DNA of 64,000 nucleotides, taken from the NCBI RefSeq assembly GCF_000411135.1, contig NZ_KE150262.1, forward strand, positions 238,419-302,418, given 5' to 3'. Numbering within the stretch: the stretch's first letter is position 1; the number at the start of each line of letters is the position of its first letter. The notes below the pieces were generated by a model. The model was not told the origin of the DNA, did no database searches, and saw only the letters and a program-made list of their open reading frames with translations. Origin of the DNA: Actinotignum schaalii FB123-CNA-2. Lineage in GTDB: Bacteria > Actinomycetota > Actinomycetes > Actinomycetales > Actinomycetaceae. Below, one piece after another: positions 50,531 through 59,291 of the stretch. A program made the position numbers and the translations under genes.

Positions 50531-51265
50531 ATGACAGAGGGACACGCACATACTCCGGGCGGCGGCACGAACGGTAGGCCGAACGCAAACCAGCACAGCA
50601 CCCTCGGCCCGGCCGCGAACCAGCGCGAGAGCCTCGGCCCCGCCGCAGACGACCCACGGGCCCGGCGCTCCTACGATGCACTGGTACGGGCCGCCGCCGC
50701 GCTCATTGATAGCGGCGCGGCGATTGATGATCTCACCGTCTCCTGGATTACGCGGGAAGCCGGGGTTACCCGCCCCACCTTCTACCAGCATTTTTCCGGG
50801 ATTAGCCAGCTGGTACGCGCCGTCGTCCTTACGCGGCTCCACGCAATTTTCGATGCCACCCCGGTGCCAACCTCGGAAGAACCTTCGCTCGACGTACAGC
50901 GGCAGGTACTGCTCCCCATGCTCACCACATTGCTTGAGCACCGCCACCTCATTGTCGCGACCCTCACCAGCTCCGCGGCTCTCGGGAGCGCAGCCCCGAT
51001 TATCGCGGCGATTCGTGATCGTCTGCTCAGCGCCCCGGCCATTCGCGCCCGAGGCCGCGTCATGTTCGGCACGCCCGCAGGGGAGAAGGGCGCCTATCCC
51101 CCGCCCTCGAAAGCGGAGATGGACTTTGCCTCCATGGTGGCTGCCGGCCTGCTCTGGCGCGTGCTCCACTGGATGACCGAAGAACCCGCCGACCCGGCTG
51201 ACCTTCCCCGCCTCGCCACCGAAGTGGGTAGTTTTACCCGCGCCGCCTATGGAGAACACTCATGA
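50531..51265 (+). CDS. TetR-family regulator
   Basis: 244 residues from ATG 50531; the open frame continues upstream through the repeat region but is not protein-like there. After a 40-residue polar N-terminus (TEGHAHTPGGGTNGRPNANQ), the DNA-binding domain is RRSYDALVRAAAALIDSG, then LTVSWITREAGVTRPTFYQHFSGISQLVRAV. The C-terminal ligand domain is variable. Its stop overlaps the YhgE/Pip gene as ATGA, so it probably controls that gene. The word GCGCCGTCGT (50817-50826) is inside. Confidence 0.85.
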   Translation: MTEGHAHTPGGGTNGRPNANQHSTLGPAANQRESLGPAADDPRARRSYDALVRAAAALIDSGAAIDDLTVSWITREAGVTRPTFYQHFSGISQLVRAVVLTRLHAIFDATPVPTSEEPSLDVQRQVLLPMLTTLLEHRHLIVATLTSSAALGSAAPIIAAIRDRLLSAPAIRARGRVMFGTPAGEKGAYPPPSKAEMDFASMVAAGLLWRVLHWMTEEPADPADLPRLATEVGSFTRAAYGEHS

Positions 51266-53814
51266 GCGAATCACGAAACACCGCCGCGCAGCCAGATGCG
51301 AGGCCGCAGCATGCCGCCACCGACGTCGCGCCGACCCCGCAACCGATCACGCAGCCAACCCCGCAGCCGATCACGCAGCAGGTTCCCTCCCGCGGCTGGC
51401 GGGAGCGCATCCGCCCCGCGATTGTCATGTTCGGGCTCGCCATTATTCCGATGATCTACGCCCTGATTCTCACCGGTGCCTACGATGACCCTCTCGGTAA
51501 CCTCAATGAGATCCCGGCCGCGATTGTGAACGAAGACCGCGGCGCACAGTTGGACGGATCCGAGGTGAATCTGGGCGCTAGCATCACCGCCAAGCTCCTG
51601 GAAACCGAGGAACGCCAGAACTTCCAATGGCAGGAATACTCGGCAGTGGAGGCCGAGCAGAAACTAGCCAGCGGTGATATTTACGCGGTGCTCAGCATTC
51701 CGGCGTCGTTTTCCAGCGATGCCACCTCGATAGCGCGGGGTCCGGGGGTTGCCACCCGAGCCCGGCTCTCTTTCGTCACCGACGATGCCCGCAACTATAT
51801 TGTCGGCAATGTGGGGCGTGTCATCGCCTCCACCGCCACGGCGGCGGTTTCGGAGAAAGTATCGGCCAAATATCTCGATGGCATTTACCTCTCCTTCGGG
51901 ACGCTGAGCGAGCAACTGAGCGCCGCGGCAGACGGGGCCGGAGAGCTGGGCGCCGGGTTGCACGATGCGGCCGGCGGCGCGACCCGACTCGCGCAGGGCT
52001 CCGGCCAACTGGCTAGCGGTGCCGGGAACCTCGCCACCGGAACGGAAACTTTAGCTTCCGGTGCGGGGCGTATGAACGACGGCGCAGCTCAACTCGCCGC
52101 CGGAGCAAGCGATGCCGCCGGCGGGGCCAGCGCCCTGACTGAGGGAGTTTCCCACATAGCCGGCGGGGCCGGTGCCGCAAGCCTTGCGGCCGACCAGCTC
52201 CGGGATGGTGCGGAACGCAGCGCCGCGGGCCTTGACGCTTTGGCGACGGCCAGCCAGGATCTGGCTGCGGGCAGTCAAAAAGTTGCGGACGGGAATGCCG
52301 CACTGGTGGAGGGCACCAACCGGGCCCTTGCCGGAGCGCAGCGGCTGAGCACCGGATCGGAGAAACTCAGCAGCGGGATCAGCACCCTCAATGACGGCCT
52401 GAGCAGCCTCGTCACGATGTACGATGTGCTACCTCCGGAGGTAATCAAGGCGAAGCTCGCCGAGGCCCAGGCGGGCACCACGCAGCTTCTCGAGGGATCC
52501 ACCCAGCTCCAGAGCGGGATAGCCGCCCTCGTAGGTGAGGAAAGCGGAACGGCGAGCGGGCCGGACGCGGGGAGCGCCGCTGGAACGGCACGCGGACCTG
52601 GCGCACACGGAGGGCCTGGCGTGGGCACCGAAACCGGCGGGCTGACCGCGCTCGCCAACGGGGCACAGGCCGCGAGCGCCGGGGCGGCACAGCTCAACGA
52701 CGGCGCCACCCAGTTAGCCGCGGGCACCGAGCGCGCCGCGGCGGGAGCCCAGCAGGCCCTCGCCGCCACCGCGGAATTCGCCCGCCAACTCGACGCCCTC
52801 GCCTCCGGAAGCACCCGCGCCGCTACCGGAGCCACCCGTCTCGCGGAAGGGACCGCGCGTCTTGCTACCGGAAGTAACGAACTGGCAGCCCGCGCCCCCG
52901 AACTAGCCGCGGGGGCACGTGCCGCACACAGCGGGGCCACCCAGCTGAGCAACGGTGCCACCGCCCTCGCAACCAATCAGGAAACCCTGCGCGATGGCCT
53001 GCACACCCTGCGCGAGGGCGCCGCCACCCTAGAAGTGAAGCTCTCTGAAGGCGCGAAAAAAATCCCGGCCTACACCCCGAGCGAATCGGAAACGATGCAG
53101 CGGGTGGGTGCCTCCCCCGTGGAGTTGAGCACCACTCGCGCCCATCCCGTCGGCGATTTTGGTGCGGCAGTCGCCTGTTACTTCATCGCGCTGGCGATGT
53201 GGGTGGGCGCTATCGGCCTCTACCTCATGACGCCGCCTCTCTCGCGCCGTCTCACGACGGCGCGAGTATCCGGGCTGCAGCTCGGGCTCGGTTCGGTTGC
53301 TACCGGGGCGCTTATGGGAATCGTGCAGGCGGGCCTGCTGGTCGGGGTACTCCACCTCTTCGGGAATGTGGATCTCATCAACCCGGGCGCCACCCTGGCC
53401 ATCTGCGTCACTTCTTCGATTGTGTATATCGCGATCAACCAGGCACTCATTGCGCTTTTCGGCGCCCCGGGGCGCTTCATCGCGCTTCTCATGATCGTGA
53501 TCCAGCTGGGGGCGGCTGGCGGAATTTACCCGGTGGAAACCGCCCCGGGCTTCTTCCAAGCCGTCCACCCGCTACTGCCCGTCACCCACACGGTCAACGC
53601 CCTGCGGGCCGCGATTGCCGGTGGCCCGATTGATATCGGCACCTATGCAGGTGCTCTCGGATTGTGGTTTGTCGCCTCGGTACTAGCCACCGTCTTCGCC
53701 GCCGTCATCAAAAACTGGCGCGATGACCACACCGGCACGCCCCGGCCCCGCGAGGCGAAAGCCGGTAGCGGCGTCGTACCAAAAAATGAGGAGGTGCCCG
53801 CCGCGGCGCGGTAA
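51262..53814 (+). CDS. YhgE/Pip-family membrane protein
   Basis: 850 residues. One transmembrane helix near residue 60 (PAIVMFGLAIIPMIYALILTG). An extracytoplasmic domain contains VNEDRGAQLDGSEVNLGASI, typical of YhgE/Pip. A very long helical section of about 430 residues has the repeated pattern SGAxxLAxGxxxLxxG. The C-terminal part has five helices (VACYFIALAMWVGAIGLYLM onward) resembling ABC-2 permeases. Relatives include Pip phage receptors and proteins linked to type VII-like secretion or lipid export; the function is open. Words at 52076, 52697, 53254 and 53768. Confidence 0.85.
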   Translation: MSESRNTAAQPDARPQHAATDVAPTPQPITQPTPQPITQQVPSRGWRERIRPAIVMFGLAIIPMIYALILTGAYDDPLGNLNEIPAAIVNEDRGAQLDGSEVNLGASITAKLLETEERQNFQWQEYSAVEAEQKLASGDIYAVLSIPASFSSDATSIARGPGVATRARLSFVTDDARNYIVGNVGRVIASTATAAVSEKVSAKYLDGIYLSFGTLSEQLSAAADGAGELGAGLHDAAGGATRLAQGSGQLASGAGNLATGTETLASGAGRMNDGAAQLAAGASDAAGGASALTEGVSHIAGGAGAASLAADQLRDGAERSAAGLDALATASQDLAAGSQKVADGNAALVEGTNRALAGAQRLSTGSEKLSSGISTLNDGLSSLVTMYDVLPPEVIKAKLAEAQAGTTQLLEGSTQLQSGIAALVGEESGTASGPDAGSAAGTARGPGAHGGPGVGTETGGLTALANGAQAASAGAAQLNDGATQLAAGTERAAAGAQQALAATAEFARQLDALASGSTRAATGATRLAEGTARLATGSNELAARAPELAAGARAAHSGATQLSNGATALATNQETLRDGLHTLREGAATLEVKLSEGAKKIPAYTPSESETMQRVGASPVELSTTRAHPVGDFGAAVACYFIALAMWVGAIGLYLMTPPLSRRLTTARVSGLQLGLGSVATGALMGIVQAGLLVGVLHLFGNVDLINPGATLAICVTSSIVYIAINQALIALFGAPGRFIALLMIVIQLGAAGGIYPVETAPGFFQAVHPLLPVTHTVNALRAAIAGGPIDIGTYAGALGLWFVASVLATVFAAVIKNWRDDHTGTPRPREAKAGSGVVPKNEEVPAAAR

Positions 53815-53878
53815 AGGGCAGGAGCACGCGCCGGGCCCGCAGCCGCACAGTAATTTCTGAGTCCTATTTACCGCGAGG

Positions 53879-53897
53879 TAAGGGAAGCCTAATATGG
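53879..53897. promoter_or_regulatory. DtxR/IdeR-like iron box upstream of ABC pair
   Basis: TAAGGGAAGCCTAATATGG matches 14 of 19 positions of TWAGGTWAGSCTWACCTWA by eye. A second short palindrome, TTACC-GCGA-GGTAA (53868-53881), overlaps it. It lies 57 bases before the first ABC gene. Confidence 0.55.
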
Positions 53898-53953
53898 AGG
53901 TGCTCCGTGGATCGCCCGCGGGGCACCTCTCCTACTGTTCGCGGAGGAATGGG

Positions 53954-55828
53954 ATGACGGCTCACCTCACCCACGCAGATGCCGGCACCGCCCCGAACGG
54001 CGGCGTCGCCACGCGTGTCGATACGTATAAAGAAAAACGCGCGCAAGGACAGCGCGCCCTCAAAGAACTCATGGCACCGATCGCGCCGCGCCTGGCGCTC
54101 GGCCGCTTTGTAGCGGTGTGCTCCTCACTCGTGGCCGTGGCGCCTTTTATTGCACTGGTGCGCATCGGCGATATTCTGCTGCCGGCCTGGCGCGCCGGAA
54201 CGCCGATAGATAACGAAGCACTGAGCTGGAATGTCAAACTTCTCGCCGGAGCTTTTTGCACCCAGCTCTTCCTCTATTTCCTCGCGCTGAGCATCACACA
54301 TTTCGCGGATCTCAAACTGCGCGGTCTGCTCCAAGAGCGCATTATCGCGCAGATTTCACGCGCGCCACTCTCGTGGTTCTCCCGGGCGCGCTCCGGGCAG
54401 ATCCGCAAGGCGATTCAAGCCGACACCACCACGCTCCACACCTTGGTCGCGCACGCCCCGGTAGAAACCACGGCCGCGGTAGCTACCCCGCTGGCTCTCG
54501 TTATTTTCGCTTTCACCGTGAATTGGCGCCTCGGGCTTCTCACCATGATTCCGCTGCCTTTCTACTTCGCGGCGCAAATGTTCATGATGCGGGATATGGG
54601 CGAAAAGACCGCGGAGATGGATGACCGGCTCGGCTACCTCGCCGCGCGCGGGGTGGAATTCGTGGAAGGCATCCAGGTGGTCAAGAGCTTCGGGAAAGTC
54701 GGCCACGCACACCGCGCTTTCGCGCGCGCCGCGGATGATTTCGGGAATTTCTACTGGGATTGGTGCGGGCCGATGCTGAAAGGCTCCGCGTTGGCCATGT
54801 CCTTCATTTCCGCGCCGGTGGTGCTGCTCGTCAATATGGGGCTCGGCTCGCTGATTCTTGCCGCCGGCGCCGCCACCCTCCCCGAGGTCATCGCCTGCTC
54901 CCTGATTGGCCTGATCGTGCCACTCACTTTCGACACCCTCTCCACCAGCATGTGGTCCTACCAGCTGGCCGGAAATTCCGCGCTGCGGATTATCGAGGTG
55001 ACAAGCGTGGAACAGCTGCCGCAGCTTGAAGCCCCCGCAGAAAATCCCGCGGCTCCCACGGCCGCGAGTGCCGGCGAAGCCGCGGGCGGCGTCGTACCCG
55101 CGCATGTTGTGTTCGACAACGTGAGCTACTCGTATCCGCGCGCCGGGCGCACCATCCAGGCCCTCGACGGTGTCTCGCTCACGCTGCGCCGCGGCACCGT
55201 GACCGCGCTGCTCGGGCCCTCCGGTTCGGGCAAATCCACCCTGGCCACCATGCTCGCGCGTTTCCGTGATCCGGATAGCGGGCGGGTGCTCCTCGAGGGG
55301 CACGACCTGCGAACCTTCTCCGAAAAAGACCTGTACGCGCGGGTCGCTTTCGTGCTGCAAGACGCGCACATGCTGCGGATGTCCGTGCGGGATAATATTC
55401 GCCTCGCGCGCCCGAATGCCGACGACGCCGCCATCGAGCAAGCGGCCCGCGCCGCCAATATTTGGGACGATATCTGCGCCCTTCCCCGGGGTTTGGACAC
55501 CGTACTAGGAGAAGATACCGCGATGTCCGGGGGCCAATACCAGCGCCTAGCTATCGCGCGGGCCCTGCTGGCAGATGCCGATCTGCTTATTTTGGATGAG
55601 GCAACCGTAGCCACCGACCCCCAATGCGAAGCGGAAATCCAAAGCGCCCTCAACCGTTTGGTAGCCGGGCGCACCGTGCTGGTGATCGCCCACCACGCCG
55701 AGTCGGTGCTCGGGGTGGATCAGGTGTGCATTTTGGAACAGGGGCGGATTTCCGCCCTGGGTACCCCGGAGGACGTAGCCGCGCATCCCTTCTGGGTGCG
55801 GCTCATGGAAGGACGCGAAGATGCCTAA
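53954..55828 (+). CDS. ABC transporter, exporter fold, IrtA/YbtP-like
   Basis: 624 residues from ATG 53954 (GGAGG six bases upstream). A hydrophilic N-terminus of 45 residues precedes six transmembrane helices (about 55-360). The ATPase has GPSGSGKSTLATMLARF, MSGGQYQRLAIARALL, LLILDEATVATDP and a VIAHHAESV H-loop. The D-loop ATVATD departs from the usual SALD, as in heterodimeric IrtA/YbtP transporters. Together with the next gene it forms a heterodimer. IrtAB and YbtPQ import iron-siderophores although built like exporters; the iron box upstream supports that role here. It lacks the siderophore-interacting domain of mycobacterial IrtA. Confidence 0.8.
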   Translation: MTAHLTHADAGTAPNGGVATRVDTYKEKRAQGQRALKELMAPIAPRLALGRFVAVCSSLVAVAPFIALVRIGDILLPAWRAGTPIDNEALSWNVKLLAGAFCTQLFLYFLALSITHFADLKLRGLLQERIIAQISRAPLSWFSRARSGQIRKAIQADTTTLHTLVAHAPVETTAAVATPLALVIFAFTVNWRLGLLTMIPLPFYFAAQMFMMRDMGEKTAEMDDRLGYLAARGVEFVEGIQVVKSFGKVGHAHRAFARAADDFGNFYWDWCGPMLKGSALAMSFISAPVVLLVNMGLGSLILAAGAATLPEVIACSLIGLIVPLTFDTLSTSMWSYQLAGNSALRIIEVTSVEQLPQLEAPAENPAAPTAASAGEAAGGVVPAHVVFDNVSYSYPRAGRTIQALDGVSLTLRRGTVTALLGPSGSGKSTLATMLARFRDPDSGRVLLEGHDLRTFSEKDLYARVAFVLQDAHMLRMSVRDNIRLARPNADDAAIEQAARAANIWDDICALPRGLDTVLGEDTAMSGGQYQRLAIARALLADADLLILDEATVATDPQCEAEIQSALNRLVAGRTVLVIAHHAESVLGVDQVCILEQGRISALGTPEDVAAHPFWVRLMEGREDA

Positions 55829-57641
55829 GACCTCTGACTCCACGAATACCTACGGCGGGCACTCGCACACCGGGCGTTTTTCCGATCCGCTCCTGGTGCA
55901 CGCCTACGGCTCCGTCCTCACCGAGGAAGGCCACGGCTACTATCGCCGCTCCATTGCCTTGGTTATCCTCTCCGGGATGATCGAAGGGCTCGCGCTCCTC
56001 ACCGTGGTGCCCCTGGCGCTGACCTGGTCCACCGGCACCCCGACCCTCGGGCTCGGCGTGGGCGGCTGGATCAGCGTGCTCGCCGCGCTCGCGGTCACCG
56101 GTCTGCTCACCGCTTACGTTCAGGCGGTGATGGCCTATACGGCCGCCATGGACGTGATCCGCCACAGTCTCAGCCTGCTGGGCGACCAACTCTCCCGCCT
56201 GCCGCTGGGCTGGTTCCGCTCCGGTTGGGCCGGCACGCTCTCCCGCCTGGTCACCGACGGGCTCATGGCTATCGGCCAGGGCATCGCCCATTTCACCACC
56301 CCGATTATCCGCAACGCCACCGCAGCGCTGGTGCTGCTGGGGGGCATGTGGATCTGGCAGTGGCAACTGGGGCTTGCACTCACGGTTGCGTTCCCGCTGC
56401 TGTGCGCGTTGGCCGCCGCGGCCCGGGTATTACGACGCCGCTCCGAACTGGCCACCAGCGCCACCGAAAGCGATCTGGCGGATCGGATTGTGGAATACGC
56501 CCGGTGCCAGCCCATCCTGCGGGCCACTGGCCAGGCCGCTACCTTCGCGCCGCTCCAGGCTGCGGTTCGGGCGAACCTCGCTGCCCAGCGCCGTTCGCTG
56601 TGGCTGGGGATCGCCGCGAACTTGCTCTCCGGGGTGGGTGCGCAGCTGCTGGTGGTGAGCCTTATCGCGCTGGCGGTGCGTCTATGCACGGGTGGGCTGC
56701 TCAACCCGGCGGCCACCCTCGCTTTCCTCGGGGTGGCGCTGCGTTTCATGCGGAATCTGGAGGATTTCACCTCCTTCGTTATGGCAACGGAAGTGGCTCG
56801 CACTCCGCTTGACTCCATGCGCGAGGTGCTCGATGCACCTGTCCCGAGCGAGCCGGCCAGCGACGTCGCCCTTCCCACGCCCGGCGAAGTTGCCCTCACG
56901 GACGTTCGTTTCGGGTACCGCGCCGATACCCCGGTGCTGGACGGCGTGAGCTTCACGGCCCGCCCGGGCACCCTCACCGCGATTGTGGGACCCTCCGGAG
57001 CCGGTAAATCCACCCTGTTCCGCCTCATGTGCCGGTTCTGGGACGTAGAAGGCGGCAGCGTGAAAATTGGCGGGGTGGATGTGCGTGATCAAACGACGGC
57101 GCAGCTCATGGCGCAACTGTCCATGGTGTTCCAGGATGTTTATCTTTACGACGACACCCTCGAAGCGAATATTCGGGTGGGCCGCGAAGGCGCCACTGAT
57201 GCCGAAGTGCGAGCGGCGGCGGATATGGCCGGCGTGAGCGATATTGCCGCGCGGTTGCCCGATGGCTGGGAAAGCCCTGTCGGCGAACGCGGCGGGATGC
57301 TTTCTGGTGGGGAACGCCAGCGGGTGTCCATCGCGCGGGCGCTCCTCAAACACGCTCCCATCGTACTTTTCGATGAGGCCACCTCGGCCCTCGATCCGGA
57401 AAATACCGCCGCTATCCGGGCCTGCATTCAGCAGCTGCGCCGGGAGGCAACGGTGCTGGTAATTGCCCATAAGCTGGAAACGGTGCAGGGTGCGGACCAG
57501 ATCGTGGTGCTCGACGCGGGCGGTACCGTGCGGGAAGTGGGCACCCACGCACAGTTGCTGGAAAGCGGCGGACTGTACCGGAAATTCTGGGAGGATCGAC
57601 GGCGCGCGGCCGGCTGGCAGCTGGGCGCCCCAGCGGAGTAA
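55821..57641 (+). CDS. ABC transporter, exporter fold, IrtB/YbtQ-like
   Basis: 606 residues, starting eight bases inside the end of its partner gene. Six helices (about 40-330), then an ATPase with GPSGAGKSTLFRLMCRF, LSGGERQRVSIARALL, VLFDEATSALDP and VIAHKLETV. Both nucleotide sites of the pair look usable; the canonical Walker B and D-loop here complement the altered D-loop of the partner. Iron-regulated siderophore uptake is inferred from the IrtAB/YbtPQ resemblance and the iron box. A drug or peptide exporter remains possible. Word with AGCTC extension at 57093-57102. Confidence 0.8.
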   Translation: MPKTSDSTNTYGGHSHTGRFSDPLLVHAYGSVLTEEGHGYYRRSIALVILSGMIEGLALLTVVPLALTWSTGTPTLGLGVGGWISVLAALAVTGLLTAYVQAVMAYTAAMDVIRHSLSLLGDQLSRLPLGWFRSGWAGTLSRLVTDGLMAIGQGIAHFTTPIIRNATAALVLLGGMWIWQWQLGLALTVAFPLLCALAAAARVLRRRSELATSATESDLADRIVEYARCQPILRATGQAATFAPLQAAVRANLAAQRRSLWLGIAANLLSGVGAQLLVVSLIALAVRLCTGGLLNPAATLAFLGVALRFMRNLEDFTSFVMATEVARTPLDSMREVLDAPVPSEPASDVALPTPGEVALTDVRFGYRADTPVLDGVSFTARPGTLTAIVGPSGAGKSTLFRLMCRFWDVEGGSVKIGGVDVRDQTTAQLMAQLSMVFQDVYLYDDTLEANIRVGREGATDAEVRAAADMAGVSDIAARLPDGWESPVGERGGMLSGGERQRVSIARALLKHAPIVLFDEATSALDPENTAAIRACIQQLRREATVLVIAHKLETVQGADQIVVLDAGGTVREVGTHAQLLESGGLYRKFWEDRRRAAGWQLGAPAE

Positions 57642-57722
57642 CGCTGACTAACCCGGGCGCGAAGCCCGCAGCCAGGCGGCACGGAACCTTGCCACCTGGC
57701 TGCGGGCCCGCGGACCTGAATC

Positions 57723-57808
57723 CTACATTTTGCAACGTAGAGAACCTACAAATTGCAACGTAACAGCCCTACATTTTGCAACGTAAGCACTCTACATTTT
57801 GTAACGCA
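57723..57808 (+). repeat. Second array of 23-bp repeats
   Basis: CTACATTTTGCAACGTA at 57723-57739 and 57769-57785, CTACAAATTGCAACGTA at 57746-57762, and CTACATTTTGTAACGCA at 57792-57808. The spacing is exactly 23 bp, with six variable bases between units. Its design equals that of the array at 7251-7359, with a different core sequence. A DUF4143 ATPase remnant follows. Confidence 0.85.
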
Positions 57809-57836
57809 ACCTCTAAACTGAGGATATGGACACTGA

Positions 57837-57944
57837 AATTGTCGCGGCGAACCCGCTTTCCTCGCTGTTATCACCGGCACGGGAATAACCGGGCCCGCTG
57901 GCGAGGGCGTGATCACTTTCCCGCTCAGTGCGCTGGGCCAGTAG
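57837..57944 (+). pseudogene. Relic of a DUF4143 ATPase C-terminus
   Basis: The frame ending at TAG 57942-57944 reads RGEPAFLAVITGTG, then GEGVITFPLSALGQ. This is the usual tail of AAA/DUF4143 ATPases, which end in a strand followed by a short PLSALG-type motif. Only about 35 residues survive. A start-like ATG (57826) after the repeat array leads into another frame that stops after 20 residues, so the gene has been deleted internally. Array plus ATPase is the same order as at 6032-7359. Confidence 0.6.
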
Positions 57945-58042
57945 CTCCCACCCCGCTTCTCCGCAGCACCGAGCCCCCACGCATACTCATACCAACCCCC
58001 GGATTTTCAAGCATTGACAAGGATTTTCACGCCACATAACTG

Positions 58043-58089
58043 TTGACACCCCGCGCTCCACTTCATAAAGTTAGGGCCACCTAACCACT
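58043..58089 (+). promoter_or_regulatory. Promoter with DtxR-like box for siderophore importer
   Basis: TTGACA (58043-58048), a 17-base spacer and TAAAGT (58066-58071) form a good promoter. TTAGGGCCACCTAACCACT (58071-58089) starts at the -10 and matches about 12 of 19 iron-box positions, with clean TTAGG/CCTAA arms. Repression by iron-loaded DtxR would block initiation. Confidence 0.6.
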
Positions 58090-58136
58090 AGGTCGGGAGC
58101 CGGTTTCACGCCCCGGCCGCTAACAAAGGAGCATTG

Positions 58137-59291
58137 GTGAAACGCCGTGTCATGACCGTTGCCTTGAGCGCGCTGTGCGCCGGGTTGCTGGCGAGCTGTT
58201 CCGCATCGTCCACCTCTACTGAATCACCTACCAGTTCGAGCGGTGCCAGCGCAGCTGCGTCGTCGGCCTCACCTGCCGCGAACGATGCCGCAAGCGGACC
58301 ACTCACCGTAACCGATCAGCGCGGCCACCAGGTGGAAGTCAACCGCCCCGTGCAAAAGATCGCTTCCGCGGTGATCCCCGCGCCCACCATTATTGCTGCG
58401 GTGGACGGGTCCTGGGATCGCATTGTTGGCATTAATGAATCGCTACTAGTCGCCAATAAGCAGGGCATTATTTCAAAGATTTTCCCGGCCTCGGTGACCA
58501 CCCCGGTGATTGCGGATCGCCAGTTCACCCCGAATATGGAAACTATCCTGGCGCAGGACCCCGACGTATTTATTCAGTGGGGTGACCGCAGCGAGGATCT
58601 TATTACGCCTATCGAGTCGGCCGGCATTCCGGTGCTCGGGCTCAAGTACGGCACCCAGGAAAACCTAGAAACCTGGATCAAGCTTTTCGGTGAAATCCTC
58701 GGCAAGGAAGATCGCGCCGCGCAGCTTATTGACTATATGCACAGCGAGCAGGATTCCATCTCCAAGCAGGTCGCGGCTTTGGGCAAGCCCAAGCCGCGCG
58801 GTTTGCAGCTGAGCTACTCGGCCGAAAAGATGTCCGCAAATACAGAGAAGAGCTACGGGCAGCACGTTTTTGACGTGGCCGGTATTCAAAATATGGCCAC
58901 CTCCGACGTGGTTCAGGACGGGATTGTCTCCCCGGAGCAGATCCTCGCCTGGGACCCGGAAATTATTTTCCTCTCCGCTTTTGATAAAGCCGTGCCTGAT
59001 GATCTGTACAACGATCCGCGCCTATCCGAGGTAAGTGCGATTAAGAATAAGCGTGTCTACCGCGCCCCGCTGGGGGTGTATCGCTGGCAGGTGCCCTGCG
59101 CCGAATCCCCGCTGTACTGGAATTACGTAGCGGCCCTCGCCTACCCGGGTGAGTTTAAGGTCGATATGCCCACGCTCATGCGCGAAAAGACGAAGTGGAT
59201 CTACAACTACGATCTCACCGACGAAGATATCGATCTGGTTCTGCGCACCGATATTAATAACGGCAGCGCCAATTATGACGTTGTTCGCTAA
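58137..59291 (+). CDS. Iron-siderophore-type ABC substrate-binding lipoprotein
   Basis: 384 residues from GTG 58137 (AAAGGAG upstream; TTG 58134 is too close). Lipobox LLASC gives a lipidated Cys near residue 20, followed by a Ser/Ala linker. The class III (BtuF/FecB) fold is seen in TVTDQRGHQVEVNRPVQKIAS, LAQDPDVFIQWGDRSEDLI and ILAWDPEIIFLSAFDKAVPDD. It would bind a ferric siderophore, heme or cobalamin; the DtxR-like promoter favours iron. The coding end overlaps the permease gene by 17 bases. Confidence 0.85.
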   Translation: MKRRVMTVALSALCAGLLASCSASSTSTESPTSSSGASAAASSASPAANDAASGPLTVTDQRGHQVEVNRPVQKIASAVIPAPTIIAAVDGSWDRIVGINESLLVANKQGIISKIFPASVTTPVIADRQFTPNMETILAQDPDVFIQWGDRSEDLITPIESAGIPVLGLKYGTQENLETWIKLFGEILGKEDRAAQLIDYMHSEQDSISKQVAALGKPKPRGLQLSYSAEKMSANTEKSYGQHVFDVAGIQNMATSDVVQDGIVSPEQILAWDPEIIFLSAFDKAVPDDLYNDPRLSEVSAIKNKRVYRAPLGVYRWQVPCAESPLYWNYVAALAYPGEFKVDMPTLMREKTKWIYNYDLTDEDIDLVLRTDINNGSANYDVVR

